NCBI RefSeq assembly: GCF_002795425.1 | Contig: NZ_PHHA01000018.1 | Location: 124,001 to 188,000 of the forward strand | Source of the DNA: Conservatibacter flavescens | GTDB lineage: Bacteria; Pseudomonadota; Gammaproteobacteria; Enterobacterales; Pasteurellaceae | DNA length: 64,000 nt | Direction: 5' to 3' | In this document: positions 40,280 through 49,536 of the stretch, one piece after another | How positions within the stretch are numbered: position 1 is the stretch's first letter | Layout: every line of letters starts with the position of its first letter | Program-made: the position numbers and the translations under genes | Notes under the pieces: model-generated | What the model was told of the DNA's origin: nothing | The model's database searches: none | Seen by the model: the letters and a program-made list of their open reading frames with translations, nothing else

Positions 40280-42166
40280 ATGACTCAAAATCAAGAAACT
40301 CGTGGCTTTCAGTCAGAAGTAAAACAATTATTACAATTAATGATTCATTCTCTATATTCTAATAAAGAGATTTTTTTACGTGAGTTAATTTCTAATGCCT
40401 CTGATGCTGCGGATAAATTGCGCTTTAAAGCACTATCAGCACCTGAACTGTATGAGGGTGATGGCGATTTAAAAGTGCGGATTAGTTTTGATGAGAAAAA
40501 AGGCACGTTAACGATCAGTGATAACGGGATTGGTATGAATCGTGAACAGGTGATTGATCATTTGGGAACGATTGCCAAATCTGGAACGAAAGAATTCTTA
40601 AGCGCGTTGGGCGCAGATCAGGCGAAAGATAGCCAGTTAATAGGGCAGTTCGGTGTCGGTTTTTATTCCGCGTTTATTGTGGCGGATAAAGTTAGCGTAA
40701 AATCCCGTGCCGCAGGTGACGGCGCAGATAAAGGGGTATTATGGGAATCTGCCGGTGAAGGGGATTATACTGTTGCAGATATTGAGAAAAAAGATCGTGG
40801 TACGGAAATTACTTTACACTTGCGTGAAGATGAAAAAGAATTTCTAAATGATTGGCGTTTACGCGATATTATTAGTAAATACTCTGATCATATTGGTTTG
40901 CCGGTGGAAATTTTAGCAAAAGAATATGATGACGAGGGCAAGGAAACTGGGGTGAAATGGGAGAAAATTAATAAAGCCCAAGCCCTGTGGACCCGTAGTA
41001 AAGGTGAAATATCTGATGAGGAATATAAAGAATTCTATAAGCATTTAAGTCATGATTTTGCTGATCCATTGTTGTGGGCGCATAATAAAGTGGAAGGCAA
41101 TCAAGAATATACTTCATTGCTTTATGTACCAAGCAAAGCGCCTTGGGATTTATTTAATCGTGAACATAAACACGGTTTAAAACTCTATGTACAACGTGTG
41201 TTTATTATGGACGATGCTGAGCAGTTTATGCCAAATTATCTCCGTTTTATGCGCGGGTTAATTGACAGTAACGATTTACCTCTGAATGTTTCTCGTGAGA
41301 TTTTACAGGATAACAAAGTCACCGCTGCATTACGTAAAGCGTTGACCAAGCGTTCTTTGCAAATGTTGGAAAAATTGGCGAAAGACGATGAGGAAAAATA
41401 CCAATCCTTTTGGCAACAATTTGGTTTGGTGTTGAAAGAAGGTCCTGCAGAAGATTTTGCGAATAAAGAAGCAATTGCTAAATTATTGCGTTTTGCTTCT
41501 ACTCACAATGATAGCAATGTACAAAATGTGTCATTAGAAGATTATGTGAGCCGCATGAAAGAAGGGCAAAAAGCCATTTACTACATTACTGCAGATAGTT
41601 ATATTGCAGCGAAAAATTCACCACATTTGGAGCTGTTTAATAAAAAAGGTATTGAGGTTTTACTGCTTTCTGACCGCATTGATGAATGGATGCTTAGTTA
41701 TCTCACCGAGTTTGATGGCAAAGCATTACAAACTATCAGCAAAGCAGATTTAGATCTCGGTGATTTGGCAGATAAAGAACAAGAAGAAAGCCAAAAAGAA
41801 CAGGACAAAGCCTTTGCAAGTTTTGTAGAACGAGTGAAAACCTTGTTAGGAGAACGTGTGAAAGATGTGCGTTTAACTCATCGTTTGACGGATACGCCAG
41901 CGGTTGTGTCTACAGATAACGATCAGATGACGACACAAATGGCAAAATTATTCGCTGCAGCGGGGCAACCTGTGCCAGAGGTAAAATATACATTTGAATT
42001 AAATCCTGAACACCAAATGGTGCAGAAAGTCGCGGATTTAGCGGATGAGGCTGAATTTGCAGATTGGATTGAATTATTACTCGAACAGGCGATGTTAGCT
42101 GAACGCGGGGCTTTGGAAAATCCAATCGCGTTTATTAAACGTGTGAATAAACTTTTGCAACATTAA
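40280..42166 (+). CDS. htpG: Molecular chaperone HtpG (Hsp90)
   Basis: 628-residue cytoplasmic Hsp90 homologue. The GHKL ATP-binding domain shows the N-terminal [15 protein letters not shown] and GQFGVGFYS motifs; middle and C-terminal dimerisation domains follow at normal length (E. coli 624). Translation is preceded by a strong sigma-32 promoter. The gene is followed by a structured non-coding element. Confidence 0.97.
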   Translation: MTQNQETRGFQSEVKQLLQLMIHSLYSNKEIFLRELISNASDAADKLRFKALSAPELYEGDGDLKVRISFDEKKGTLTISDNGIGMNREQVIDHLGTIAKSGTKEFLSALGADQAKDSQLIGQFGVGFYSAFIVADKVSVKSRAAGDGADKGVLWESAGEGDYTVADIEKKDRGTEITLHLREDEKEFLNDWRLRDIISKYSDHIGLPVEILAKEYDDEGKETGVKWEKINKAQALWTRSKGEISDEEYKEFYKHLSHDFADPLLWAHNKVEGNQEYTSLLYVPSKAPWDLFNREHKHGLKLYVQRVFIMDDAEQFMPNYLRFMRGLIDSNDLPLNVSREILQDNKVTAALRKALTKRSLQMLEKLAKDDEEKYQSFWQQFGLVLKEGPAEDFANKEAIAKLLRFASTHNDSNVQNVSLEDYVSRMKEGQKAIYYITADSYIAAKNSPHLELFNKKGIEVLLLSDRIDEWMLSYLTEFDGKALQTISKADLDLGDLADKEQEESQKEQDKAFASFVERVKTLLGERVKDVRLTHRLTDTPAVVSTDNDQMTTQMAKLFAAAGQPVPEVKYTFELNPEHQMVQKVADLADEAEFADWIELLLEQAMLAERGALENPIAFIKRVNKLLQH

Positions 42167-42171
42167 TTTGT

Positions 42172-42345
42172 TATAATAAGCCAATAATGTTATCTGGCTT
42201 AGATTGTTGATACAGTTCCATTTATTTCAGCAGATACTGATGATAAATGGGATTGTATCTTTAAGTAGAACAATGAGTTATGTCCTGAATAGGGAGATAT
42301 CACTTTACCTATGCAAGCCAGATATTTGTATCTGGCTTTTTTATT
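42172..42345 (+). ncRNA. Structured RNA element (leader switch or small RNA) between htpG and the phosphopantetheinyl transferase gene
   Basis: A perfect extended -10 TG-T-TATAAT (TG at 42169-42170, TATAAT 42172-42177) starts right after htpG and predicts a transcript from about 42184. The RNA contains a 17-bp helix, 42209-42225 with 42243-42259 (two G-U pairs), extended by a U-G pair and four more pairs to a CAGATA loop; a small stem ATAGG/CCTAU (42289-42293, 42308-42312); and a terminator, AAGCCAGATA (42315-42324) with TATCTGGCTT (42329-42338) and a T tract. The same ten bases TATCTGGCTT also occur at 42191-42200, so AAGCCAGATA can pair with either copy. No known RNA family recognised. Confidence 0.55.
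42315..42345 (+). terminator. Terminator in the leader before the phosphopantetheinyl transferase gene
   Basis: AAGCCAGATA (42315-42324) and TATCTGGCTT (42329-42338), TTTG loop, TTTTTT tract. It ends 10 bases before the next ATG and overlaps nearly the ribosome site GGGAG (42346-42350). Confidence 0.85.
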
Positions 42346-42354
42346 GGGAGCATT

Positions 42355-43077
42355 ATGGCACTTTGTATCGCTTGGGGTAATATTCAACAGGAGTATCCAT
42401 TGCAGGATATTCCCATCGGCTTATTAAATGCAAAACTACTACAAGCGCCAAAAATTCAAAATCAACGAACATTACGCCGCCATCGTAGTCGTTGGGTCGC
42501 GCATTTTTTATTGTGGCAATTATTAAAAAAAATGCAAATTGATACCGCACTTTTAGGGCAAATGGTTTTAAGTCATACTGGTCGACCTTATTTTGCTAAA
42601 CAAAAAGGGATTGATTTTAATATTAGTCATTCAGGAGATTGGGTGGCTGTTGTGGTAAATGTTGTTGAGAATGGGGAAAGTGCGGTGGGAATTGATATTG
42701 AATTTCCTGAACGTCAGCGGGATTTCCATGCATTGCTAGCACATTTTTCACCACAAGACGAACAAGATTGGTTTAAACAACAGACGAATAGTGAGGAAAG
42801 TTTTTATCGCTGTTGGTGCTTGCGTGAGGCAGTGTTGAAATCGCAAGGTGCAGGCATTGCAAAATTATCTGAAGTATTACACCAGCCTTATTTGTTATCC
42901 CTTCATTCGGCTTATTGTCCTCAAGGTCAACTGGTATTTAGTGCAGGTTTACCTTTCTATTTAGCTGTTTTTGGGGCGCAGCGGAGCTTGACTCAATTCG
43001 AGGCGTTTTATTGGTCAGGCAAAGAGATAGTGCCATATGATCTACAAAACGTCGTATATTATTCAGTGAATTATTAA
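42355..43077 (+). CDS. 4'-phosphopantetheinyl transferase superfamily protein (AcpT/Sfp-like)
   Basis: 240-residue Sfp-type transferase that attaches phosphopantetheine from CoA to carrier proteins. The magnesium motif VGIDIEF (about 111-117) and the WCLREAVLK helix (about 147-155, with Arg where Sfp has Lys) are visible, and the N-terminal RRHRSRWVAHFLLW matches the family. There is no PKS or NRPS gene in the window, so its target (fatty-acid ACP or another carrier) is open. Two uptake sequences lie inside the gene (42544, 42678). Its leader carries a terminator. Confidence 0.85.
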   Translation: MALCIAWGNIQQEYPLQDIPIGLLNAKLLQAPKIQNQRTLRRHRSRWVAHFLLWQLLKKMQIDTALLGQMVLSHTGRPYFAKQKGIDFNISHSGDWVAVVVNVVENGESAVGIDIEFPERQRDFHALLAHFSPQDEQDWFKQQTNSEESFYRCWCLREAVLKSQGAGIAKLSEVLHQPYLLSLHSAYCPQGQLVFSAGLPFYLAVFGAQRSLTQFEAFYWSGKEIVPYDLQNVVYYSVNY

Positions 43078-43089
43078 ATGGAGTGAATT

Positions 43090-43515
43090 ATGGAAAACCA
43101 GGGGACAACAAAAGATAATCAGTTTGCTTTAAAAGTTTCTTCTGTATTACAGTGGATTTTGAATGTGTCATTATTAGTTTTAGCCATGATTTTGGTGGTT
43201 TTTTTAGGGAAAGAAACCTATGAACTGATCATTGTCTTACTGATTTCTGCGGAGGAAAAAGTCTCCTACTTACTGATTGAAAAGATCGTCGTATATTTTT
43301 TATATTTCGAATTTTTAGCGCTTATCGTGAAATACTTTAAAACGAATTACCATTTTCCACTGCGTTATTTTTTATATATTGGTATTACCGCAATGATTCG
43401 TTTAATTATTGTGGATCACTCTAGTGCAATGAATACATTATTATTTGCAGGCGCGATTTTATTGATGGTGATTGCATTATTCGTGGTGAGTTCAGAGAGA
43501 TTGAAAAGGAGTTAA
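43090..43515 (+). CDS. psiE: Phosphate-starvation-inducible protein PsiE homologue
   Basis: 141-residue membrane protein with four helices, matching PsiE (136 in E. coli) in the segments GKETYELI and [21 protein letters not shown]. Its function is unknown; E. coli psiE responds to phosphate starvation and cAMP. GGAG precedes the ATG. It follows the transferase by 12 bases and precedes nudF by 5, suggesting one operon. Confidence 0.88.
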   Translation: MENQGTTKDNQFALKVSSVLQWILNVSLLVLAMILVVFLGKETYELIIVLLISAEEKVSYLLIEKIVVYFLYFEFLALIVKYFKTNYHFPLRYFLYIGITAMIRLIIVDHSSAMNTLLFAGAILLMVIALFVVSSERLKRS

Positions 43516-43520
43516 GGGGT

Positions 43521-44144
43521 ATGGAAAAATTAACACAATTTAGTCAGCAAGATATTGAGATTCTGCAAAGTGAGACCTTATATCAAGGTTTTTTTACCTT
43601 AAAAAGAATTCAGTTCCGTCATAAATTATTTGCTGGAGGAGTAAGCGGGGTGGTGACACGAGAGCTTTTAGTCAAAGGCGCTGCTTCAGTGGTTATTGCT
43701 TATGATCCTCAAGCCGATGCGGTAGTGATGGTAGAACAAGTACGTATTGGCGCTTATGATCCGAGTATACCTAATTCTCCTTGGTTACTTGAAATGATTG
43801 CTGGAATGGTTGAAGAAGGCGAAGCGCCAGAAGATGTGGCATTGCGTGAAAGCCAAGAAGAAGCGGGGATTGAGATCCAGGATTTAGCTCATGTATTAAG
43901 TGTTTGGGATAGCCCTGGTGGAGTGTTAGAACGTATCCATTTCTTCGTCGGGAGAGTGGATTCTACACAAGCGAAGGGAATTCATGGGTTAGCTGAAGAA
44001 AATGAAGATATTCGTGTACATGTTATTCCTCGAAATATGGCTTACCAATGGGTGAACAGTGGGAAAATTGATAATGCATTAGCGGTGATTGCTTTACAGT
44101 GGCTTCAATTAAATTATGTAAACTTACAGAAAAAATGGGAATGA
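43521..44144 (+). CDS. nudF: ADP-ribose pyrophosphatase NudF
   Basis: 207-residue Nudix hydrolase splitting ADP-ribose to AMP and ribose 5-phosphate. The Nudix box runs from Gly95 to Ile117 (GMVEEGEAPEDV then ALRESQEEAGI), matching the full consensus. Length and flanks match E. coli NudF (209). It is usually found before cpdA, as here. Confidence 0.94.
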   Translation: MEKLTQFSQQDIEILQSETLYQGFFTLKRIQFRHKLFAGGVSGVVTRELLVKGAASVVIAYDPQADAVVMVEQVRIGAYDPSIPNSPWLLEMIAGMVEEGEAPEDVALRESQEEAGIEIQDLAHVLSVWDSPGGVLERIHFFVGRVDSTQAKGIHGLAEENEDIRVHVIPRNMAYQWVNSGKIDNALAVIALQWLQLNYVNLQKKWE

Positions 44145-44283
44145 AAAATGTGATATAGGTAGAAATTTTTGAAAAAATCTTCAAAAAATATGAGCTATAT
44201 AACATTTTTGACTTTTTTTAAATGCAAAAAATTTTATATTATGTAGAGTAATAAGTTGTTGTTTTAATTCCTAGGAGTTCATT

Positions 44284-45114
44284 GTGTTAAGTTCGTTTTC
44301 ATTGAATACCGCTGATTCAGTTGTTCGGTTTTTACAGATTACCGATCCACATTTATTCAAGGAGGAAAATAGCGATCTACTGGGGATTAATACGTTAGAA
44401 AGCTTTAAGCAAGTATTAACTGAAATTTTACAACAAGATTTCCCTTATGAATTTGTTTTAGCGACGGGAGATATTGTTCAGGATAGTAGTGATGAAGCGT
44501 ATCAGCGATTTGTTCAGTTAGTGCAATGTTTAGAGAAAACGGTCTTTTGGATTCCAGGAAATCATGATTTTCAACCTAAAATGTTTGATTACCTTACGGG
44601 ACAATATGGAAACATCAATCCGAATAAGCATATTCTAGCCGGAGAACATTGGCAAATACTCATGCTAGATAGCCAAGTGTTTGGTGTTCCACATGGTCAA
44701 TTAAGCCAATATCAACTTGATTGGCTTGTTGCTAAATTGAAAGAATATCCAAATCGTTATAGTTTAGTGGTTCTACATCATCATATATTGCCAACGCATT
44801 CCAGTTGGCTTGATCAACATAATTTGCGAAATTTGCATGATCTGATGGAAGCGCTATCTCCGTTTGAGAAAGTGAAAGGCATATTGCATGGGCATATTCA
44901 TCAGCAGGTTGATGATTATTGGCACGGGTATAAGGTGATGTCAACGCCATCAACGTGTATTCAATTTAAACCAGACTGCCATCAATTTACATTAGACAAT
45001 TTGCAACCGGGTTGGCGAGAAATTGAGTTACATGCTGATGGAAATATTTATACTCAAGTAAAACGGATTCAACAAAAGACATTCCTGCCAAATTTTAAGG
45101 AAGAAGGATATTAG
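44284..45114 (+). CDS. cpdA: 3',5'-cyclic AMP phosphodiesterase CpdA
   Basis: 276-residue metallophosphoesterase lowering cAMP. Dimetal motifs in order: DPHLF (Asp21, His23), TGDIVQDSS, GNHDF, VVLHHH and GHIHQQ. The start is GTG 44284 with AGGAG 7 bases before it. An AT-rich inverted repeat TTTTTGAA/TTCAAAAA lies upstream at 44166-44187. Confidence 0.94.
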   Translation: MLSSFSLNTADSVVRFLQITDPHLFKEENSDLLGINTLESFKQVLTEILQQDFPYEFVLATGDIVQDSSDEAYQRFVQLVQCLEKTVFWIPGNHDFQPKMFDYLTGQYGNINPNKHILAGEHWQILMLDSQVFGVPHGQLSQYQLDWLVAKLKEYPNRYSLVVLHHHILPTHSSWLDQHNLRNLHDLMEALSPFEKVKGILHGHIHQQVDDYWHGYKVMSTPSTCIQFKPDCHQFTLDNLQPGWREIELHADGNIYTQVKRIQQKTFLPNFKEEGY

Positions 45115-45259
45115 GTTTGTTAGACCTAAGGATCTCGTGAGTTTGTGTTTAAACCTCGATCTAAAATGTAAGATTTTGATAAAAAAATATGAATATTTGC
45201 TTGTTATTATTTAGTTTTCAGCTAACAATAACAGGTAATTTTTCTCCTTAGGGGCAATT

Positions 45260-46567
45260 ATGTTTTCGGAACAAACCTTAATCACGCCAAAAGGGCAACG
45301 CATTGCTATTGTTGCCGCTTTACGTACTCCTTTTCATCAAAAAGATACCGGCTTTAAAGATTCTTTTGCCATTGATCTTGGGACAATGGTGACAAATGAG
45401 TTACTAAATCGAGTACCTATTGAACGGGATTTGATTCAGCAGCTCGTCTTTGGCCAAGTGACACAGCATTCGGCGATTCAAAATATTTCACGAGGAATTG
45501 CAGTATCATTAGGTATGCCATGGGTTCAAGCTTATTCTATTAGCAGTTCTTGTATTACGGGCTTGCAAGCTGTTGCCAATGTCACTACGAGTATCTTATC
45601 GGGCTCAATTAAAGCAGGAATCGCAGGCGGTTCAGATTCTATATCTAACTCGTCAATTAGTTTAAATCCACGTCTTATTCAAGTCGTAAAAGATATTATT
45701 AGAGCCGAAGGACTTGAACATAAATTTCATTTAATCCGAAATTTAACTTGGGCGGATCTAAAACCTTATGGTGTCAGCTTAAAAGATTATGTCACGGATT
45801 ATTCTGTAGCAGATGTCTCAGAGCAAATGGCAAAAAATTTCCATATTAGCCGACAAGAACAAGATGAATTTACTGTTCGCTCCCATCGCTTAGCGAATGA
45901 GGCTTGGCAAGGCGGCAGTATTCGCGAATCTGTTATGCTGTCTTTTCCTTCACCTTACGACAATTTTGTTGTCGCAGATAATTTAATTGAGCATAGTTTA
46001 AAACCACATCGTTATGAGCGTTATTCCCCGATTGTGGATAAAAAATATGGCTCTGTGACAGATTGGAATATTGCGAAATCATGTGATGGCGCAGGGGCAG
46101 TAATGTTAATACGTGAAGATATTGCCAAAGCAGAAGGTTTAGATATTTTGGGTTATATCCGTAGTTATGCCATGACAGGGAATGATGTTTGGGAAAATAT
46201 GTTGACTGGTTCAACTTATGCTTCCTCCATTGCGTTGTCACGGGCAAATGTGCAGTTAGCTGATATTGATTTGATTGATATGCATGAGTCGTCAGCTGCA
46301 CAAACACTGGCGAATTTACGCTTATTTGAAGACGAGCAATTTGCGCAACATGCATTGAATAGGACTGCCGCGTTAGGTCAAGTCGATATGGATAAATTTA
46401 ATGTATTAGGCGGCTCGTTAGCTTATGGTAATCCGCGTGCGGTAACGAGTTTACGTATTTTAATCCAGTCTTTATTTGAACTAAAACGTCGTGGTGGACG
46501 TTTGTCTTTAGTGGCAGCAAGTGGGCTAGGTGGCTTGGGTGCGGCAATGGTATTGGAAAGCGAATAG
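45260..46567 (+). CDS. fadI: Acetyl-CoA acyltransferase FadI homologue with altered active site
   Basis: 435-residue thiolase-fold protein, same length as E. coli FadI (436) and clearly homologous along its whole length. The acyl-binding Cys98 is kept (ISSSCITG), but the motif that holds the catalytic His (GHP) reads GNP (Asn391), the HEAFA motif reads HESSA, and the second catalytic Cys (TACAAGG in E. coli) is Ser421 (AASGLGG). These changes should abolish or strongly weaken thiolysis. It is followed by fadJ after 10 bases. No frameshift or stop is present. Confidence 0.85.
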   Translation: MFSEQTLITPKGQRIAIVAALRTPFHQKDTGFKDSFAIDLGTMVTNELLNRVPIERDLIQQLVFGQVTQHSAIQNISRGIAVSLGMPWVQAYSISSSCITGLQAVANVTTSILSGSIKAGIAGGSDSISNSSISLNPRLIQVVKDIIRAEGLEHKFHLIRNLTWADLKPYGVSLKDYVTDYSVADVSEQMAKNFHISRQEQDEFTVRSHRLANEAWQGGSIRESVMLSFPSPYDNFVVADNLIEHSLKPHRYERYSPIVDKKYGSVTDWNIAKSCDGAGAVMLIREDIAKAEGLDILGYIRSYAMTGNDVWENMLTGSTYASSIALSRANVQLADIDLIDMHESSAAQTLANLRLFEDEQFAQHALNRTAALGQVDMDKFNVLGGSLAYGNPRAVTSLRILIQSLFELKRRGGRLSLVAASGLGGLGAAMVLESE

Positions 46568-46577
46568 GGGAAATGAT

Positions 46578-48698
46578 ATGGAACAACAACTAGTAGAAGC
46601 ATCAGCATTTCATTTTTCCATACAAGATCAAATAGGAATTGTCACAATAGATAGCCCAAATAAGCCTTATAATCTGTTAAAGGCAAATTTTATTGAAGCA
46701 CTGCGTGAAATTCTCGGCACTGTTTTACATCAGCAGTTAAAAGGGATTCTATTTGTTTCGGCTAAGGAAGAGAATTTTGTGCGCGGTTTCGACTTGTCGG
46801 AATTGGAACAAAAGAATAGTGCCGAGCTTGCGCAATTTTCTGCCCAAGCTCAAGAAGTGCTGCGTGAGATTGAATGTTTGAAAATACCCACAGTAGCCGC
46901 GATTCATGGAGATTGCTATGGATTAGGTCTGGAGTTAGCATTAGCCTGTAATATACGCGTGGCAAGTAGTGATTTTTGTACACAGTTTGCATTACCACAA
47001 GTACGTTCAGGGATCGTTCCATTTGCTGGAGGGGTATGGCGTTTAACACAATGTGTTGGATTAAAATCTGCGACTGAGCTTTTGTTAACTGGAAATAAGA
47101 TTCATGCCAAGACAGCTTTAGATTTGGGGTTAGTGCATGATGTGGTCACAAAAAATATTTTAATGTCAACCGCACTTTCTTATTTCACTTCTCCGCAACA
47201 ACCACACTCAGTTTTACCTCGAACAAGACAGTGGTTAAAACAAATACAAAGTGCGGTAGAAAAATATCCAATTTCTCGCGAGTATTTACTTGAACGCGTC
47301 GAAAATAAAGTGGCCTTGAAAGCTTTCGATAATTCTCCTGTGACTGAAAGCCTGATCAAGGTATTGAAAGAATGTGATGCTAAATCGATGTTGGACGCGG
47401 AAAAAAATGCTTTTGTATCATTATTTTTTAGTGAACAATCACGCGTGTTACGCCATTTAGAATATACAACACGCGCAATGAAAAACCAATATCGTCAACG
47501 AGCGAATGTACGTGATGTTAAGAGTGTTGCGATTTTAGGCAGTGGTTTTATGGGAGCTGGAATAGCTTATATTACAGCCCATCGCGCTAATATTCCTGTG
47601 CGAATAAAAGATATTCATCCTGATGGTATTGTGAAAGCATTACATTGGACATATTCTTTATTGCAAAAAGCAGTGATTGACGGGGCATTGTCTGTTGGGC
47701 GGATGCGTCAGCAAATGCAGTTAATTTCAGGTGGTGAGCGTTTCATCGGTAAGTCATCTGCAGATATGGTTATCGAAGCTGTGTATGAAGATTTAGCTCT
47801 GAAACAGCAAATGGTACAGGAAAGTGAAAAATATTATGGTGACAATATCGTTTTTGCGACGAATACCTCGACACTGTCGATAGCAGAAATTGCTTCTGTG
47901 GCAAAACGCCCAGATAATGTGATTGGTTTTCACTATTTTAATCCGGTATCACATCGAAAAATGCTAGAGATAATTCCTCATGAGGAAACATCTGAACAGA
48001 CGATTGCCACGGCTATTCATTTTGCGATTCAGCAAGGCAAAATTCCATTTTTAGTTGCAGACAGTCCAGGATTTTTTGTTAATCGTGTTTTAACGCCTTA
48101 TTTACTTGAGGCAATTCACTGTATTATTGATGGTGAGGCAGTGGAATTTATTGATCGAGCTTTGCAGGAGTTTGGCTTTGATATTGGGCCGTTAATGATG
48201 ATTGATGAATCGGGTTTAGATGTATTGGTTAAATCCTTGCCACGTTTGCAAGAAAAATTAGGCACACGTTTCACATTACACGAGAAGATACATTTACTCA
48301 TTGAAAACGATCGTAAAGGGGTAAAAAATCGACGTGGTTTTTATTTATATGATAAAGATGAAAATCGGACGGGAGTAGATAAAAGTATTTATCATGTTCT
48401 CGAAGTGATTACATCTAATGATTTAGAAACAGAGCAGGTGGCAAGACGTTGTTTGCTAATGATGCTCAATGAAGCAGCCTATTGTTTACAAGAAAATGTG
48501 ATTTCAAGCGTTGAAGAAGGTAATGTAGCTTCTGTATTAGGCGCGTTTTTCCCAAGTTTTAGAGGTGGCATTTACGCGTATATGGATAAAATTGGTGCGA
48601 AAAATATTGTGGCAGAATTATTACACCATGTCGCATTATACGGGGAACGTTTTACGCCTTGTGAATGGTTGATACGTAAGGCTGAACAGGAAGGATAG
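46578..48698 (+). CDS. fadJ: Fatty acid oxidation complex subunit FadJ homologue with altered hydratase site
   Basis: 706-residue bifunctional enoyl-CoA hydratase / 3-hydroxyacyl-CoA dehydrogenase homologue (E. coli 714). In the hydratase half Glu119 is kept (GLGLELALAC) but the second catalytic Glu (LPEV) is Gln141 (LPQV), and the oxyanion GGG is GLG (Leu117). The dehydrogenase half is intact: GSGFMG (321-326), NTS (429-431), His452 and Glu464. I use ATG 46578 with AGGGGA upstream. Two uptake sequences lie inside (47169, 47249). Confidence 0.85.
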   Translation: MEQQLVEASAFHFSIQDQIGIVTIDSPNKPYNLLKANFIEALREILGTVLHQQLKGILFVSAKEENFVRGFDLSELEQKNSAELAQFSAQAQEVLREIECLKIPTVAAIHGDCYGLGLELALACNIRVASSDFCTQFALPQVRSGIVPFAGGVWRLTQCVGLKSATELLLTGNKIHAKTALDLGLVHDVVTKNILMSTALSYFTSPQQPHSVLPRTRQWLKQIQSAVEKYPISREYLLERVENKVALKAFDNSPVTESLIKVLKECDAKSMLDAEKNAFVSLFFSEQSRVLRHLEYTTRAMKNQYRQRANVRDVKSVAILGSGFMGAGIAYITAHRANIPVRIKDIHPDGIVKALHWTYSLLQKAVIDGALSVGRMRQQMQLISGGERFIGKSSADMVIEAVYEDLALKQQMVQESEKYYGDNIVFATNTSTLSIAEIASVAKRPDNVIGFHYFNPVSHRKMLEIIPHEETSEQTIATAIHFAIQQGKIPFLVADSPGFFVNRVLTPYLLEAIHCIIDGEAVEFIDRALQEFGFDIGPLMMIDESGLDVLVKSLPRLQEKLGTRFTLHEKIHLLIENDRKGVKNRRGFYLYDKDENRTGVDKSIYHVLEVITSNDLETEQVARRCLLMMLNEAAYCLQENVISSVEEGNVASVLGAFFPSFRGGIYAYMDKIGAKNIVAELLHHVALYGERFTPCEWLIRKAEQEG

Positions 48699-48703
48699 AG
48701 GAA

Positions 48704-49522
48704 ATGAAATCAGTTGCTATTGTTGGATTAGGTTGGTTAGGTGTTCCTTTGGCCAAACACTTACAGCATTTGGGGTGGGAAGTCAAAGGAAGTAAACGGA
48801 CCCATGAAGGTGTGGAGCAAATGCGTTTATTTGGCATAGAAACCTATCACCTTGAACTTACTCCAGAAATAAATGCTGATCCTGATGATCTTACGTTATT
48901 ATTCTCGGTTGATGCGTTGGTGATCAATATCCCGCCTAGCCAATATTTTTTTGATATGACACAATATATTCTCGGTATAGAGAATGTATTAAATGAAGCG
49001 TTATTACACGGTGTGCAACAGGTTATTTTTATTAGTTCGACATCGGTATTTCCTGAGGTATCTGGTCAATTTGATGAGTCCATTCTGCCACAACCTACCT
49101 CACTAACGGCGAAGGGATTATATGAAATTGAACAACGTTTGCTTGCGTGTCAGCATATTCATATGGATATTATTCGCTTTGCAGGATTAGTGGGAGAGGG
49201 GCGACATCCGGTACATACGTTGTCTAAACGAGAAAATGTGGTGGGCGGGAATCAACCTGTGAATTTGGTACATTTAGATGATTGTGCGCGTGCAATTCAA
49301 CTTTTGCTTGAAACACCAAGTTTTCAACGTGTATATCATTTATCCGCGCCAATACACCCAACTAAGCAGGATTATTATACATATTGTGCAGAAAAACTCG
49401 GCATAAATGTACCGCACTTTATCAGCTCTGACCAAGCTCCTCAGCGCATTATTCTTGGTGATAAAATTTGTCATGAACTCGGGTTTGTGTATCAATATCC
49501 CGATCCTAAAATGATGATATAG
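48704..49522 (+). CDS. yeeZ: SDR-family NAD(P)-binding protein YeeZ
   Basis: 272-residue extended short-chain dehydrogenase-like protein with the Rossmann motif GLGWLG (8-13) and an atypical active region (ISSTSVFPE). E. coli YeeZ is 274 residues, and its substrate is unknown. The gene lies five bases after fadJ, so it is co-transcribed with the fad pair here. It ends 14 bases before a convergent gene. Confidence 0.85.
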   Translation: MKSVAIVGLGWLGVPLAKHLQHLGWEVKGSKRTHEGVEQMRLFGIETYHLELTPEINADPDDLTLLFSVDALVINIPPSQYFFDMTQYILGIENVLNEALLHGVQQVIFISSTSVFPEVSGQFDESILPQPTSLTAKGLYEIEQRLLACQHIHMDIIRFAGLVGEGRHPVHTLSKRENVVGGNQPVNLVHLDDCARAIQLLLETPSFQRVYHLSAPIHPTKQDYYTYCAEKLGINVPHFISSDQAPQRIILGDKICHELGFVYQYPDPKMMI

Positions 49523-49536
49523 GGCAAAATATCAGG

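Noticed and set aside
42273-42380. 35-residue leader-peptide-like frame in the RNA element before the phosphopantetheinyl transferase
   Set aside because: No ribosome site and no run of a single amino acid as in classic attenuators; it overlaps the next gene and is probably chance.
45111-45129. TTAGGT/ACCTAA inverted repeat after cpdA
   Set aside because: Only six pairs and no T tract; not strong enough for a terminator.
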